IMG/VR virus record: IMGVR_UViG_3300020220_000336
Coordinates: 1-23,895 of that record
Length of the DNA stretch: 23,895 nt
Source of the DNA: a virus
Reading direction: 5' to 3' (one strand)
Positions 1 to 8,245 of the stretch are shown here, piece after piece. The position numbers were made by a program, and so were the translations under genes. Position 1 is the first letter of the stretch, and each line of letters begins with the position of its first letter. The notes under the pieces were generated by a model. That model saw only the letters and a list, made by a program, of their open reading frames with translations, had not been told where the DNA came from and searched no databases.

Positions 1-198
1 TTTCAGAGCACGAATAACTTTAACACTACTGCCACTAGTTACTCCACTATTAAATGCCAATGGGTCTGGAATGCTAGGATTGGCATCTACAATTTTTCTA
101 TAGAAGGTAATGATTCCCCATCTATATTTTTGGTCTATATGGTTACCAGCAGCTGCTCTCATCTCTGTGAGATTTTTTGGTATTACATTAAATGCCAT
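1..198 (-). CDS. Unrecognised protein, N-terminal 66 residues only
   Basis: The gene is cut by the window edge, so only its first 66 codons are visible. The protein starts MAFNVIPKNLTEMRAAAGNH and continues with a basic/aromatic stretch (QKYRWGIITFYRK). I see no signal peptide or motif and do not recognise the family. The start is well supported: a strong Shine-Dalgarno (GGGAGG, 208-213) precedes the ATG at 198, and a late-type CTAAATACT element lies about 20 nt upstream. That promoter type suggests a late, possibly structural, gene; this is inference only. The reading frame stays open to position 1. Confidence 0.7.
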   Translation of the reverse strand, partial: MAFNVIPKNLTEMRAAAGNHIDQKYRWGIITFYRKIVDANPSIPDPLAFNSGVTSGSSVKVIRALK

Positions 199-216
199 AT
201 AAAAAACCTCCCTACT

Positions 217-225
217 AGTATTTAG
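217..225 (-). promoter_or_regulatory. Late-type promoter element CTAAATACT
   Basis: On the minus strand the sequence reads CTAAATACT, which resembles the T4 late -10 element TATAAATA and its reported cyanophage variants. It sits 18 nt before the ATG of the gene at 198. The same 9-mer lies before the tail-tube-like gene at 22976. Late promoters of this type are recognised by a gp55-type sigma factor, which this phage encodes. No -35 is expected or seen. Confidence 0.45.
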
Positions 226-235
226 AGAATTAAAT

Positions 236-853
236 TTATGCACTCTTCAATCCAGTAAAGCAAGAAATAGTATACCTGCCATAATTTTTTCCTATAAATT
301 CTTCATTAACATTGACAGTAGAAACAGCGTGTTGTTCTGGACCCAAGAAAATAATTGCTCGATTATTTTTGCACTCTACAGAATAATCATGGTCTGAAAA
401 CATAAAGTCTCCTCCCGTAAATTGTTTTGGTTCTTTCCATAACCAAATCAATGCAGTAAATACAGATATATCTCGATGAGGTTTGTAGTAGTGTTCTTTC
501 TCGTAGTAACTAAGTAGAACGCTAATCCAATTGCACATTCTATACAAATTAACAAACCAATGATTAGTCGGTAGAAGTTCTACAATATTTTCATTAAACA
601 ATCTGCTTTGGGTTTTACTAATGATTGCTGAAATATTTGGAACATTATACATCTGATGTAAGAACATCCCAAGATTTTTTTTCTTCAAAATTTTTTCATC
701 ATACACTTCTGTTGCTGCCCCAGTTTCAGATTCATCAAGAAGATTTGGTGTTAATATCTCTATTTCTTTCCAGATAAAATTTAAATCATCTTCTGTAAAG
801 ATTTTATCGATGATAATATGAGGGGTTGGAGTTTCAAAAAAAGTTAGTTCCAT
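236..853 (-). CDS. 2OG-Fe(II) oxygenase, prolyl-4-hydroxylase-like
   Basis: This is a 205-aa protein with the double-stranded beta-helix iron site of 2-oxoglutarate-dependent oxygenases. The HxD pair is in KPHRDIS (H126, D128), the distal histidine in GPEQHAVST (H175), and the arginine that would bind the 2OG carboxylate is in YGRYTIS (R193). All ligands are present, so it should be active. Family members hydroxylate amino acid side chains or other small substrates with O2 and 2OG; the substrate here is unknown. Such genes are common in cyanomyoviruses. The gene begins only 17 nt after the tRNA-Ala 3' end and has no clear Shine-Dalgarno, so it may be read through from the tRNA transcript. Confidence 0.85.
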   Translation of the reverse strand: MELTFFETPTPHIIIDKIFTEDDLNFIWKEIEILTPNLLDESETGAATEVYDEKILKKKNLGMFLHQMYNVPNISAIISKTQSRLFNENIVELLPTNHWFVNLYRMCNWISVLLSYYEKEHYYKPHRDISVFTALIWLWKEPKQFTGGDFMFSDHDYSVECKNNRAIIFLGPEQHAVSTVNVNEEFIGKNYGRYTISCFTGLKSA

Positions 854-870
854 TTTATAATATATTCATA

Positions 871-943
871 TGGAGAATAGCGGACTTGAACCGCTGGCAT
901 CCTGCTTGCAAAGCAGGCGCTCTACCAACTGAGCTAATTCCCC
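871..943 (-). tRNA. tRNA-Ala (anticodon UGC)
   Basis: The minus strand folds into a complete cloverleaf: a 7-bp acceptor (GGGGAAT with ATTCTCC, one G-T pair), anticodon stem CCTGC/GCAGG around loop TTTGCAA (anticodon TGC), and T arm AGCGG-TTCAAGT-CCGCT. The discriminator base is A and CCA is not encoded, so the host must add it. It reads GCA (and likely other GCN) codons, used heavily in AT-rich phage genes. Confidence 0.95.
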
Positions 944-947
944 GAAG

Positions 948-1032
948 CGGAAGGGGTGGGATTTGAACCCACGGATGCTTGCACATCGCTGGTTTTCAAG
1001 ACCAGTGCCATAAACCACTCGACCACCCTTCC
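948..1032 (-). tRNA. tRNA-Ser (anticodon UGA)
   Basis: This is an 85-nt tRNA with acceptor GGAAGGG/CCCTTCC, anticodon stem CTGGT/ACCAG around CTTGAAA (anticodon TGA), a long variable arm (GATG-loop-CATC) typical of serine tRNAs, and T arm GTGGG-TTCAAAT-CCCAC. The discriminator is G, as expected for tRNA-Ser. CCA is not encoded. It is only 4 nt from tRNA-Ala and 9 nt after the stop of the 58-aa gene, so both tRNAs are probably processed from the replication-operon transcript. Confidence 0.95.
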
Positions 1033-1041
1033 AAAAAAACA

Positions 1042-1218
1042 TCAATAAGATGCATCGTAGTATCTATTCATTTCTAGTTCTTCATACTCATGTTCTTCTG
1101 GATTATAGATTAAATCTAAATCTTCTTTTGAAAGACTATGAGCAACTACAAAATTTTTTTTATAAACATGATAGATTTTATCTATCGTTTGCTGATCGAT
1201 TTTCTGAATGGAAGACAT
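1042..1218 (-). CDS. Small acidic protein overlapping mazG 3' end
   Basis: This is a 58-aa frame starting MSSIQKIDQQTIDKIYHVYK and ending in a Tyr/Glu-rich tail (EEHEYEELEM, then NRYYDASY). It overlaps the 3' end of mazG by 41 nt in another frame. A Shine-Dalgarno (GGAG, 6 nt before the ATG, in GGCGGAGAATTCAATG) favours real translation. Its stop falls just before tRNA-Ser, filling the space between mazG and the tRNAs. I do not recognise the family. The protein looks helical and acidic, with no membrane segment. It is short enough to be missed by length-filtered gene callers. Confidence 0.6.
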   Translation of the reverse strand: MSSIQKIDQQTIDKIYHVYKKNFVVAHSLSKEDLDLIYNPEEHEYEELEMNRYYDASY

Positions 1219-1585
1219 TGAATTCTCCGCCTGGGTAACGTTTTTTAAGTTTATTTACGTTGATTGAAATAACATCATCAAAAGAAACTCCCAATGCAAT
1301 ACATGCTTGTGCAACATACCACATGATATCACCTAGTTCAATAATTAGATGTTCTCGATTATCTCGATTCCAAGGTTTTCCTTGAAAGATCATCTTCTTA
1401 ATGATCTCAAGAAACTCCCCACCTTCAGCATTAATGCCAACGCCAGCAGTAAGCAGTCGTTCAATATTGGCACCCTCACGATCAAGTTCGCCAATCCGAT
1501 CAGCAAAGTCAACAAAATTTGTAGAAGCATCGCTAGTAACGGCAGAAACAAATTCTTGATAACGATCAAAGTTGATTTTAGACAT
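1178..1585 (-). CDS. mazG: MazG-like nucleotide pyrophosphohydrolase
   Basis: This is a 135-aa, all-alpha, single-domain MazG. The metal-binding acidic motifs are visible: EGGE followed by FLEIIKK (E54, E57), and ELGD followed by IMWYVAQ (E83, D86). Family enzymes hydrolyse NTPs or dNTPs to the monophosphate plus pyrophosphate. In cyanophages it has been proposed to act on ppGpp, or more plausibly to recycle host nucleotides for phage DNA synthesis. It begins 5 nt after the gp41 helicase stop and is thus part of the gp43-uvsX-gp41 operon. The 3' end overlaps a 58-aa gene. Confidence 0.92.
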   Translation of the reverse strand: MSKINFDRYQEFVSAVTSDASTNFVDFADRIGELDREGANIERLLTAGVGINAEGGEFLEIIKKMIFQGKPWNRDNREHLIIELGDIMWYVAQACIALGVSFDDVISINVNKLKKRYPGGEFNVFHSENRSANDR

Positions 1586-1590
1586 AAAAA

Positions 1591-2985
1591 TTACACAATA
1601 AAATTAGAAAACTTACTCAATCGAGACTGTTTATTTGATACATCTTCAAGATAATCAAAGGTATCTTCATCACTAGTATCGGTAAGAAGATCAGAAGCAT
1701 CTGTATCTTCAACATTATACAACTTCATCTTTGCTCTGTCAATACCTACAGTAAATCTTTTATTGAAGGTAGGATCATTATATCTGTTCTTTAGTTGCTT
1801 CAACATAATACGTCCAGATTGTTCCAGTTCTTCAGTGCTGATAAGAGCAAACATAAAATCTGCAGTAGCAGGCAAACCAAAGCTTTCAGAAGTGTCCGTA
1901 AGATCTGGATCGCTATTTCCAAATCCACTTCTTGTAGTTTGAGTTGCAGAAACTAGAGGAACATTACACTCAACTGCAAGTCCACGCAGTTCTTCAGCAA
2001 TCGCCTTGACATACGTGTAACTGTTTACAATATGTCCTTTGTATCGTGATGAGGCACAAATATTTAGATAATCAATAAAGATAATATCTGGTTTAAAATA
2101 TTTTTTCAATGATAATTCATTAATCAAAGATTTAAAATGACCTACATGAGCAGAAGCTGTAGGATATTCTTTGATAATTAATCTACCTTGTGTCTTCCTA
2201 CCAATTTCTGTAACCCTGGATCTAAAAATTTGTTCAGGAATAGTATTAATATCTTTAATATTCACATTCAAAAGATTTGCGTCAATCCTTTCTGCAATTT
2301 TTTCTTCTGCCATCTCAAGAGTAATGTATAAAACATTCTTTCCTTGTGATAAACAGTTGGCAGCACAGTGACACATGAATAAAGATTTACCAACACCAGT
2401 GCCAGCAAGACCAATATTCAAAGTCTTATTAGGAAGACCACCCTTAGTAATAAGATTTAGTTTATCGATATCAAACGGTATCTTATCTTCTTTCTTATGA
2501 TAGAAATCATATCGATCTTCTACGTTTTCAATATAATCGTGACCTACATGCTCGTCAAAAGATACTGCTAATGCTTCTTGGAGAATGCTTGGAATCGCAT
2601 CAGTTGATACTTTCTGATTGCCGCCATCTGCGATTTTGATAGACTCCAAGAGTGCGAGATAGATTGCTCTGTCTTTACACCACTTCTCTGTGGTGTCGAG
2701 CAACCAGTTATATTCAACTGGGTCTTGACTAAGTTCTTTAATAGTTTTAACTGCGCTTTGATATACCTCTTCATTAATATCTTTCCTTGCTTCTAGATTA
2801 ATAATAAGAATTTCTTTAGTTGGAGTGAGTTCATAACTACTTGCAAAGTTCCAAACCTCTTCATAGATCACACGTTCATGTAAATCATTAAAGTAATCTG
2901 GTTTAACAAAAGGAACTACCTTTCTATAGAAAGGTTCATTGCACAAAAGATTACGTAGAATAGTAGTTTCAATCCTCTCACTCAT
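1591..2985 (-). CDS. gp41: gp41 replicative DNA helicase (DnaB-like)
   Basis: This 464-aa hexameric 5'-3' helicase has a DnaB/RecA-type motor. Walker A is GTGVGKS (195-201), Walker B is IIFIDYLN (301-308), and a motif H3-like SATQTTR follows. The N-terminal ~150 residues are the helical primase-interacting domain. Length is close to T4 gp41 (about 475 aa). It unwinds the fork ahead of gp43. The start overlaps the uvsX stop by 8 nt, so the two are probably translationally coupled. The gp61 primase partner is not in this window. Confidence 0.95.
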   Translation of the reverse strand: MSERIETTILRNLLCNEPFYRKVVPFVKPDYFNDLHERVIYEEVWNFASSYELTPTKEILIINLEARKDINEEVYQSAVKTIKELSQDPVEYNWLLDTTEKWCKDRAIYLALLESIKIADGGNQKVSTDAIPSILQEALAVSFDEHVGHDYIENVEDRYDFYHKKEDKIPFDIDKLNLITKGGLPNKTLNIGLAGTGVGKSLFMCHCAANCLSQGKNVLYITLEMAEEKIAERIDANLLNVNIKDINTIPEQIFRSRVTEIGRKTQGRLIIKEYPTASAHVGHFKSLINELSLKKYFKPDIIFIDYLNICASSRYKGHIVNSYTYVKAIAEELRGLAVECNVPLVSATQTTRSGFGNSDPDLTDTSESFGLPATADFMFALISTEELEQSGRIMLKQLKNRYNDPTFNKRFTVGIDRAKMKLYNVEDTDASDLLTDTSDEDTFDYLEDVSNKQSRLSKFSNFIV

Positions 2986-4000
2986 CGCTCACACCATAAA
3001 GAAATTCTTTGGATGCTTGATTATTCAATTGTTCAAGTACTTCTTCAGTAAAATACAATTCTGGTTGTGCAAGAATTTGCTTAGCATACAACTTTTTTCC
3101 GCCAATTTCATATCGACCTGCAGTATTTTTCCAGATACCTGCACGCTCTCCTAATTCTAACAAACCATAGTATCGTTCTAGTCCACGTTCATCAAAGAAC
3201 AAACGAGTTTCTACTTTAGATCCTTCTCGTGTTAAACGGGACTTCTTCGCCTCACATTTAATAATGTTTCCGACCAAATCGGTTCCATCCTTTTCTTTTT
3301 TCTTTGAGAGATAAATGATTGTGCTAGCAGAATACTTAAGACCACTACCACCGCCCATCTCTTTTGTAGGAACATAAGAGCCAATAACTTCATAGGTATG
3401 ATTTGTTACTAACATTGGAATATTTGCTTTACCAAGTTTCAGTGTCAGAATTCTAAACACCGATTTGGTAAGCTGCGCCTTGGTCATGTCACGAACATTT
3501 TTGTCGTCGGACGCATCTTGAACTTCTTTGTTTGTGGCAAGCATACCAAGAGAATCTAGAACGAACATAAGAGGTTTACGTTCCTCTTTAGGTTGTTCCA
3601 TATATTTATCAATGATACGCACTGCCTGTGTACGAAACTCTTCGATAGTATCTACAGGAAAAATAACCATACGTTTACTATCAATTCCTCTACTTTCAAT
3701 CATCTGTTTACTAATAGCAGATTCAGTTTCAAAGTAAATGACGCCACTGTTAGGATCAGTATCAAGAAAATTACGAACGACAGACAAACAAAAGAAAGTC
3801 TTTCCAGTGCCGCTCTCTCCTGCCAGAGCCGTAATTTTATTTGAGGGAATGCCTCCGTGAATAGAACCGCTAACAAGGGCATTAAAAATGTAAGACCCAG
3901 TATCAACAAAAGTCTCAATATCACCAGCGGCAATACCATCACTAACCAAAGAAGCAAATTCATTTTTGCTATCCTTAATAACCTGAGATAAGAAATCCAT
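2978..4000 (-). CDS. uvsX: UvsX RecA-like recombinase
   Basis: This 340-aa RecA-family strand-exchange protein has Walker A GESGTGKT (61-68) and Walker [10 protein letters not shown] (144-152). A glycine-rich loop ([12 protein letters not shown]) corresponds to DNA-binding loop L2. It forms filaments on ssDNA with UvsY and starts recombination-dependent replication. Length is somewhat below T4 UvsX (about 390 aa), mainly at the C-terminus. It starts 2 nt after the gp43 stop and overlaps gp41, in the compact polymerase-recombinase-helicase order of T4-like cyanophages. Confidence 0.95.
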   Translation of the reverse strand: MDFLSQVIKDSKNEFASLVSDGIAAGDIETFVDTGSYIFNALVSGSIHGGIPSNKITALAGESGTGKTFFCLSVVRNFLDTDPNSGVIYFETESAISKQMIESRGIDSKRMVIFPVDTIEEFRTQAVRIIDKYMEQPKEERKPLMFVLDSLGMLATNKEVQDASDDKNVRDMTKAQLTKSVFRILTLKLGKANIPMLVTNHTYEVIGSYVPTKEMGGGSGLKYSASTIIYLSKKKEKDGTDLVGNIIKCEAKKSRLTREGSKVETRLFFDERGLERYYGLLELGERAGIWKNTAGRYEIGGKKLYAKQILAQPELYFTEEVLEQLNNQASKEFLYGVSDE

Positions 4001-4002
4001 AA

Positions 4003-6495
4003 TTATAAAAAGCTAAGTATACTAAGTTTACGTTCGTAGTTCCAACCAATACATTCTAGCACATTTTTCAGCGGATCAAGAAAAGACTTTTCAAACTGTA
4101 AGTTATAGTCTATATACTTTTCAATTCCAAACTCCTTTGGAATTTCACCGAAAAAACTAATACAATTTTCATGTAATGGATTGGGAGTTTTCAGATAAAT
4201 GAATTTAATTTTTTCACCTTCCTGAATAAGTTGATGCTTGTTTTCAATTTTATGCTTTCGTACATAGTAGTTGTACAATAAAGCACCTCTTACGTGTATG
4301 GGGGTTTTTGATTTGTAGATTTCTGTGGGATGACGATACTTTGCCAAATTGTTAACACCTCTAGGGAAAGCAACTTCTTCATAGGGTCTAATTTTAGTTT
4401 CTGATTTGACAGTATTGATGAAATCGATGAGGTCATTATTTGTTTTGCTGATAATAATCTTAAATGCTTCATAAAGTTTATCTCTAAAGTAAGAAGGAGT
4501 TGAAGATCTTGCAGTTTCTAGTCCCATAATTTTCATCTTGGGTTCAGAATATCTAACGCCCTCGCTATCCCAGACATTTAAAATATATCGTTTTTTAGCT
4601 GTCCAGATGCCACGATCAGCGATGTTCTCTCGCTTCATCTGCATCTTCTGGTCGTAAGCATTTACATACTCTGCCAGTTCTTGGTAAGAACTTTCAATAT
4701 AAGGCTCAAGTTCCATTTGACAGATCTTGTCAAGGAACCCCACAACTTTCTCATTAGTTTTCTCTCTTCCCGTGAATACACGTTCAACCAGAGGACCCAT
4801 ATTAAGATAAATTGAATCAGTATCAGAAGCAATAACATAATCAACACTATCAGTTTTTAGAACTTTATTGAGATAAGCATTCATCTTGTTCTCAATCCAT
4901 CGGATGGATACCTGACCAGACAAGGTGATTGCTTCAGCATTCGCTAGTTTATAGTAACGAAAGTGCTCGTTACCAATAGCACCATAGGCAGAGTTCAAAG
5001 AGATTTTCCTTGCCATCTGAATATTATTACAGCGGGCAATCTCTTTCATCAGTTCAACAGTAGGAGTTTTCTCATACTGCTGCTTTGCCTCAAGCATCTT
5101 TTTCTTGTAGATAACACGACCATCATACATCTTCTGCATCATCTGTGGCAGAAAACCGTGAATGTCTTTGCGATACATTGCACCGTTGGCACAAACAGTT
5201 TCGTTATCAAGATCAAAAAGATCAACTTCTTTATTCAAAATTCGATCAACGTTTACAGTTGAATGTCGTTTATCCAAAAGAGTTTCTGGAGAAATATTGT
5301 ACTGCATAATTAAATGTGGGTACAAAGAATTTAAATCAAATGAAACTACCCAGTCGTAAAATCCTGGTTTGGGTTCTTTGACGTATGCTCCTGCATATTT
5401 TGCATCTTTTGTTGATTCTTTTTTTGGTGGAATAGCAATCTTTCTCTTGAGGAGTTCACAGTAAATATAATTGTCCCACATACGAACCTGTGAGAATACA
5501 TCCTCATAGTTTACTTTGGCATCATATGCCATGGTATATGCAAGATCAAGTAACTTCATTTTATCGTCTAATTGATCAACCAGACGAACGTCAATGATAT
5601 TGTACTCTACAAATTTTTTCCAGTTTTTTGTGTAGAACTCCTTAAAAGTATCGTACTCACTATGATCTAGTTTTTTGGCACCAAGTTCTACACTGCAAAT
5701 ATGATCTAGTCGATAACTTTCTTGATTAGTATACGTAAATTTTTTGTATAGTTCTAAGTAATCCAAAATTGAAATGCCCATGATGTCATAGGCAATCTGC
5801 TTACGACCCTTAATATAAATCTCCCTGAAAAGAATAGATTTCCATGGAGAAATTAGTTTTGTTTCTTTTTCTCCAATTACTCGTTCAATTCTACGAATGA
5901 TATATGGAATATCGAATAGTTGAACATTCCAACCAGTAATTACATCTGGAAAATTATTCATCCACCAATTAATAAAAGCTTTTAGAAGACCGCTTTCGGT
6001 TTCAAAATGCATGTAATCTACATCATCATAGTTATGATCAAAAGATTTGCGACCAAAAACAATAATTCTATTATTATGATTGTCTTTGATAGAGATAAGC
6101 AAAATTTCCTGATCGGCAGATTCTACGTCAGGAAATCCATTCTCTGCTGATGTTTCAATATCCAACGTAAAAGTTCTGATCATATGAGGATCAAACTTAA
6201 TTTCATCATCTGGATATTCTTCTGAGATGTATTGATTTAAATACCGAGTATTTCCACAGATCTCAAAATCATCTAAATTCTTGTGATTTTCAATAAACTG
6301 TTTTGCATCAGAAATAGATCCCTGTTTTACAGGTCTTACATATTTCCCATCAAGAGTTGTCCACTCTGATCTTGTCGGGGACGGAAGAAACAGAGTGGGA
6401 TTAAAAGCAACTCTTGACTTAAATTCTCTACCATTTTCATAACCACGAACATGAATGTGATTTCCAGATTGTTCAACACTGGTATAGAATTTCAT
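4003..6495 (-). CDS. gp43: gp43 family B DNA polymerase
   Basis: This is an intact 830-aa replicative polymerase. 3'-5' exonuclease: Exo I with D112 and E114 (TLDIET), Exo [10 protein letters not shown] (188-195), Exo III around YNIIDV (D302). Polymerase: motif [13 protein letters not shown] (from 385, D387), motif [10 protein letters not shown] (497-505), motif [11 protein letters not shown] (556-565). All catalytic aspartates are present, and the gene is not split or intein-bearing. The C-terminal tail LSILSFL is hydrophobic and is a probable gp45-binding peptide (inference from T4). It lies 2 nt downstream of the 83-aa Sm-like gene and 2 nt before uvsX. Confidence 0.97.
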   Translation of the reverse strand: MKFYTSVEQSGNHIHVRGYENGREFKSRVAFNPTLFLPSPTRSEWTTLDGKYVRPVKQGSISDAKQFIENHKNLDDFEICGNTRYLNQYISEEYPDDEIKFDPHMIRTFTLDIETSAENGFPDVESADQEILLISIKDNHNNRIIVFGRKSFDHNYDDVDYMHFETESGLLKAFINWWMNNFPDVITGWNVQLFDIPYIIRRIERVIGEKETKLISPWKSILFREIYIKGRKQIAYDIMGISILDYLELYKKFTYTNQESYRLDHICSVELGAKKLDHSEYDTFKEFYTKNWKKFVEYNIIDVRLVDQLDDKMKLLDLAYTMAYDAKVNYEDVFSQVRMWDNYIYCELLKRKIAIPPKKESTKDAKYAGAYVKEPKPGFYDWVVSFDLNSLYPHLIMQYNISPETLLDKRHSTVNVDRILNKEVDLFDLDNETVCANGAMYRKDIHGFLPQMMQKMYDGRVIYKKKMLEAKQQYEKTPTVELMKEIARCNNIQMARKISLNSAYGAIGNEHFRYYKLANAEAITLSGQVSIRWIENKMNAYLNKVLKTDSVDYVIASDTDSIYLNMGPLVERVFTGREKTNEKVVGFLDKICQMELEPYIESSYQELAEYVNAYDQKMQMKRENIADRGIWTAKKRYILNVWDSEGVRYSEPKMKIMGLETARSSTPSYFRDKLYEAFKIIISKTNNDLIDFINTVKSETKIRPYEEVAFPRGVNNLAKYRHPTEIYKSKTPIHVRGALLYNYYVRKHKIENKHQLIQEGEKIKFIYLKTPNPLHENCISFFGEIPKEFGIEKYIDYNLQFEKSFLDPLKNVLECIGWNYERKLSILSFL

Positions 6496-6497
6496 AC

Positions 6498-6749
6498 TTA
6501 TTTTTTCTCAATAAACAAATTATAACGAGCAATCAACTTATCGTTTGGTTCACAAATAATAAAAATATTTGAGGATCTAACAATAAGTTCAGTGTCAGAT
6601 GAATGATATGGATATGAACTAAGTTCTAAATCATTACTAACTGCGACTGGATATTTTAGTATACAGTCAGGATCACCAAATTCTACATCTGGAATTTCTT
6701 CAATTGTTGCAACAATCCAATCACCATCATACTTAATTAATTTAATCAT
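6498..6749 (-). CDS. Sm-like small protein B
   Basis: This 83-aa all-beta protein lies directly upstream of gp43. Residues 46-76 align without gaps to residues 64-94 of the neighbouring 148-aa protein and 58-88 of the protein at 20130-20522. All three share an invariant Thr (T53 here) and Tyr (Y76 here) plus a conserved hydrophobic pattern. The N-terminal beta hairpin (MIKLIKYDGDWIVATIEEI) matches the [IV]xLxxGxxIxxxI start of Sm1-type strands. Sm/LSm-fold proteins of cyanophage origin are known from marine metagenomes; assignment here rests on this pattern. It overlaps the upstream gene by 4 nt (ATGA). An RNA-binding role is a guess. Confidence 0.7.
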   Translation of the reverse strand: MIKLIKYDGDWIVATIEEIPDVEFGDPDCILKYPVAVSNDLELSSYPYHSSDTELIVRSSNIFIICEPNDKLIARYNLFIEKK

Positions 6750-7192
6750 TGTACGTCATTGATTGCATTCTGAACTTCAATTTGCTGAAGTTGATCGTTA
6801 GTGGGACTATCTCCATCTTGAGAAAATTCTTCATTAATAATTTGCTGTACTTCTTCAGGAGGAGCAATTGCATCAGGAGGAATGACAGTAACCGCTTCCA
6901 CTTTGCGAATGTATGCTTCTTCCAGACCACTATCTGGAACTCCAATTGCTGTAACAACATCGTAAGGAATACGAAATTGTGTATCAATTGAATAGGGGCA
7001 CCAGCGACTAAATTTAACTTGAAGATCTTGCATAGGATCTGCTGGATTGTCAACTTTCACAAGTTCAAGAATATAAGGATGCACCATTACTAAACAGATA
7101 CCTTTCCTTTCTTCTCCTTCTCCTTCAAATGCTTCCTTAAGTTCGCAAATGATTTGTTCGCCAGTCTTTAAAATAACAATTGAGTTTGCCAT
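6746..7192 (-). CDS. Sm-like protein A with acidic Gln-rich tail
   Basis: This 148-aa protein has an N-terminal Sm-like beta core: SIVILKTGEQIICEL at residues 4-18, then the shared 31-residue block at 64-94 with T71 and Y94. The C-terminal tail (about 100-148) is rich in Pro, Glu and Gln and probably disordered. It is the first gene of the gp43-uvsX-gp41-mazG operon, behind an extended -10 element (TGCTATACT). No Shine-Dalgarno is visible before the ATG. If the fold is right, the core would form a ring that might bind AU-rich RNA; target unknown. It is one of three paralogues in this window. Confidence 0.7.
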   Translation of the reverse strand: MANSIVILKTGEQIICELKEAFEGEGEERKGICLVMVHPYILELVKVDNPADPMQDLQVKFSRWCPYSIDTQFRIPYDVVTAIGVPDSGLEEAYIRKVEAVTVIPPDAIAPPEEVQQIINEEFSQDGDSPTNDQLQQIEVQNAINDVQ

Positions 7193-7215
7193 AGATTTCT
7201 ATTGTACTTTTTATT

Positions 7216-7224
7216 AGTATAGCA
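7216..7224 (-). promoter_or_regulatory. Extended -10 promoter TGCTATACT
   Basis: The minus strand reads TGCTATACT between the hsp20 terminator and the Sm-like/gp43 operon, giving a start site about 16 nt before the ATG at 7192. No clear -35 is seen, which is usual with an extended -10. A second TACAAT hexamer lies at 7201-7206. This would drive the polymerase operon. Confidence 0.5.
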
Positions 7225-7226
7225 TG

Positions 7227-7253
7227 AAAATGAAATGGGGGCAACTGCCCCCA
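7227..7253 (-). terminator. Terminator after hsp20
   Basis: On the minus strand TGGGGGCA pairs with TGCCCCCA (7236-7253), a perfect 8-bp GC-rich stem with a very tight loop, followed by an interrupted T tract (TTTCATTTTC). It lies 17 nt past the hsp20 stop and separates hsp20 from the gp43 operon. Confidence 0.75.
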
Positions 7254-7269
7254 GACACTTTATTTATTG

Positions 7270-7710
7270 TCAGAACCAGTCCTTACGTTTGTGGTGTTCA
7301 GGAACGATTTTACCAATATTAATAGTCAAAAGTCCGTCTTCAAATTCAACAGATCTGATTTCTGTATCATCAGAAAGTGTCCATGCTCTTTTGAAAGATC
7401 GTTGAGCTAATCCTTTGTGGAGATATGTAGCATCAGTCTCTTTATCTTCTTTTTGTCCTTCAACAAAGAGTTTACCATCTTGAGTGTAAACATAAACTTC
7501 TTTCTTTTTAAATCCAGCAAGTGCAAGTTCAAGTCTTGATTCTACATTACTAACTTGAACTAAATTATACGGTGGATAGTTTGTAGTGGTTTCATGAAGA
7601 TGGAAAATGCGATCAAAATATTCATCCATTCCAATACTATATTTGTTAATCCTTTCCATCAAAGCAGGAATATCTGCAGATGTAAATCTAGAAGTTGCAA
7701 GGTTAGTCAT
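7270..7710 (-). CDS. hsp20: Hsp20 small heat-shock protein
   Basis: This is a 146-aa small heat-shock protein. The alpha-crystallin domain spans roughly residues 40-130, with the conserved LALAGFKKKEVYVYTQDGKL strand pair and a C-terminal DGLLTINIGKIVP, where IGKIVP is near the IxI/V anchor that mediates oligomer assembly. I chose the ATG at 7710 because AGGAG lies 7 nt upstream. A frame-extended ATG at 7758 would place 16 extra residues over this Shine-Dalgarno and is unlikely. Hsp20 is a hallmark of T4-like cyanophages and prevents aggregation of unfolded proteins, possibly helping capsid assembly or stress tolerance. It is a one-gene unit with its own -10 element and terminators on both sides. 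Confidence 0.93.
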   Translation of the reverse strand: MTNLATSRFTSADIPALMERINKYSIGMDEYFDRIFHLHETTTNYPPYNLVQVSNVESRLELALAGFKKKEVYVYTQDGKLFVEGQKEDKETDATYLHKGLAQRSFKRAWTLSDDTEIRSVEFEDGLLTINIGKIVPEHHKRKDWF

Positions 7711-7766
7711 TATAGTTCTCCTTTTAAAGCGAGTGTATTTTGGATCTCTAATGAGCATCCGTAATA

Positions 7767-7772
7767 ATTATA
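7767..7772 (-). promoter_or_regulatory. -10 element of the hsp20 promoter
   Basis: The minus strand carries a perfect TATAAT in TGTGATATAATTATTACG, just after the regA terminator and 56 nt before the hsp20 ATG. No TTGACA-like -35 is visible; the corresponding position lies in the terminator T run. The roughly 50-nt leader and strong Shine-Dalgarno suggest independent, strong expression of hsp20. Confidence 0.6.
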
Positions 7773-7781
7773 TCACAACAT

Positions 7782-7811
7782 AAAAAAAGTGGGGTGTTGA
7801 GTACCCCACTT
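7782..7811 (-). terminator. Strong terminator after regA
   Basis: The minus strand reads AAGTGGGGT, a 7-nt loop, ACCCCACTT and then five more T, giving a perfect 9-bp stem with a U tract. It is 11 nt past the regA stop and ends the clamp/clamp-loader operon. Confidence 0.92.
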
Positions 7812-7822
7812 AGTTGTTCGGA

Positions 7823-8245
7823 TTATACTTCAGTTTTTTTTCTACCAATATTGTACTTACTTTCTAAAGTCCAATCATCTTTTTCTTTAAACGATAAGAC
7901 TTTGATTTGATTGAGAGGAGCAACATCTTCGATCCTTGCTTCGTCTACAATTGTAATCAATCCCCAATCAAATAAAAGTTTTGCAATTCTATTTCTTCTT
8001 TGAATATCATTCAAAGTTAGATTTGTTTTCTTGCCATCAAGGGCAAACAATTCTTTAAAATGAACAATATAATATCTACCCTGCTTATGTAGGATGTGGC
8101 AAGATTGATATAATTTGTGTTCTTTTCTAGATGCAACACCGATACGAGTAAGCGTCTCACGAACCTTTAGAAAATCATCGGGTTCTGCCAGATGAACTTC
8201 CAGCATATCAGAAGGTTGCCATTGTATTTCAATGTCTGTAGTCAT
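7823..8245 (-). CDS. regA: RegA translational repressor
   Basis: This 140-aa protein resembles T4 RegA in length (122 aa in T4) and position (directly after gp62). Recognisable RegA blocks are FLKVRETLTRIGVASRK near 25-41, then CHILHKQGRYYIVHFKELFA around 49-68, and the basic LNDIQRRNRIAKLL segment at about 78-91. RegA binds AU-rich ribosome-binding regions of phage early mRNAs and blocks translation, including those of gp44/45 in T4. It overlaps the gp62 stop by 4 nt (ATGA) and is the last gene before a strong terminator. Confidence 0.9.
   Translation of the reverse strand: MTTDIEIQWQPSDMLEVHLAEPDDFLKVRETLTRIGVASRKEHKLYQSCHILHKQGRYYIVHFKELFALDGKKTNLTLNDIQRRNRIAKLLFDWGLITIVDEARIEDVAPLNQIKVLSFKEKDDWTLESKYNIGRKKTEV

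Noticed and set aside
1050-1238. Plus-strand open frame of 62 codons opposite mazG
   Set aside because: It is the shadow of mazG and the 58-aa minus-strand gene. Those have coherent motifs, a Shine-Dalgarno and operon context; the plus frame has none.
2055-2066. CTAAATA-like late element inside gp41
   Set aside because: It is encoded by normal gp41 codons and no gene starts just downstream on that strand.
4003-6495. Possible split or intein-containing polymerase gene
   Set aside because: One continuous 830-codon frame holds all exonuclease and polymerase motifs in order.
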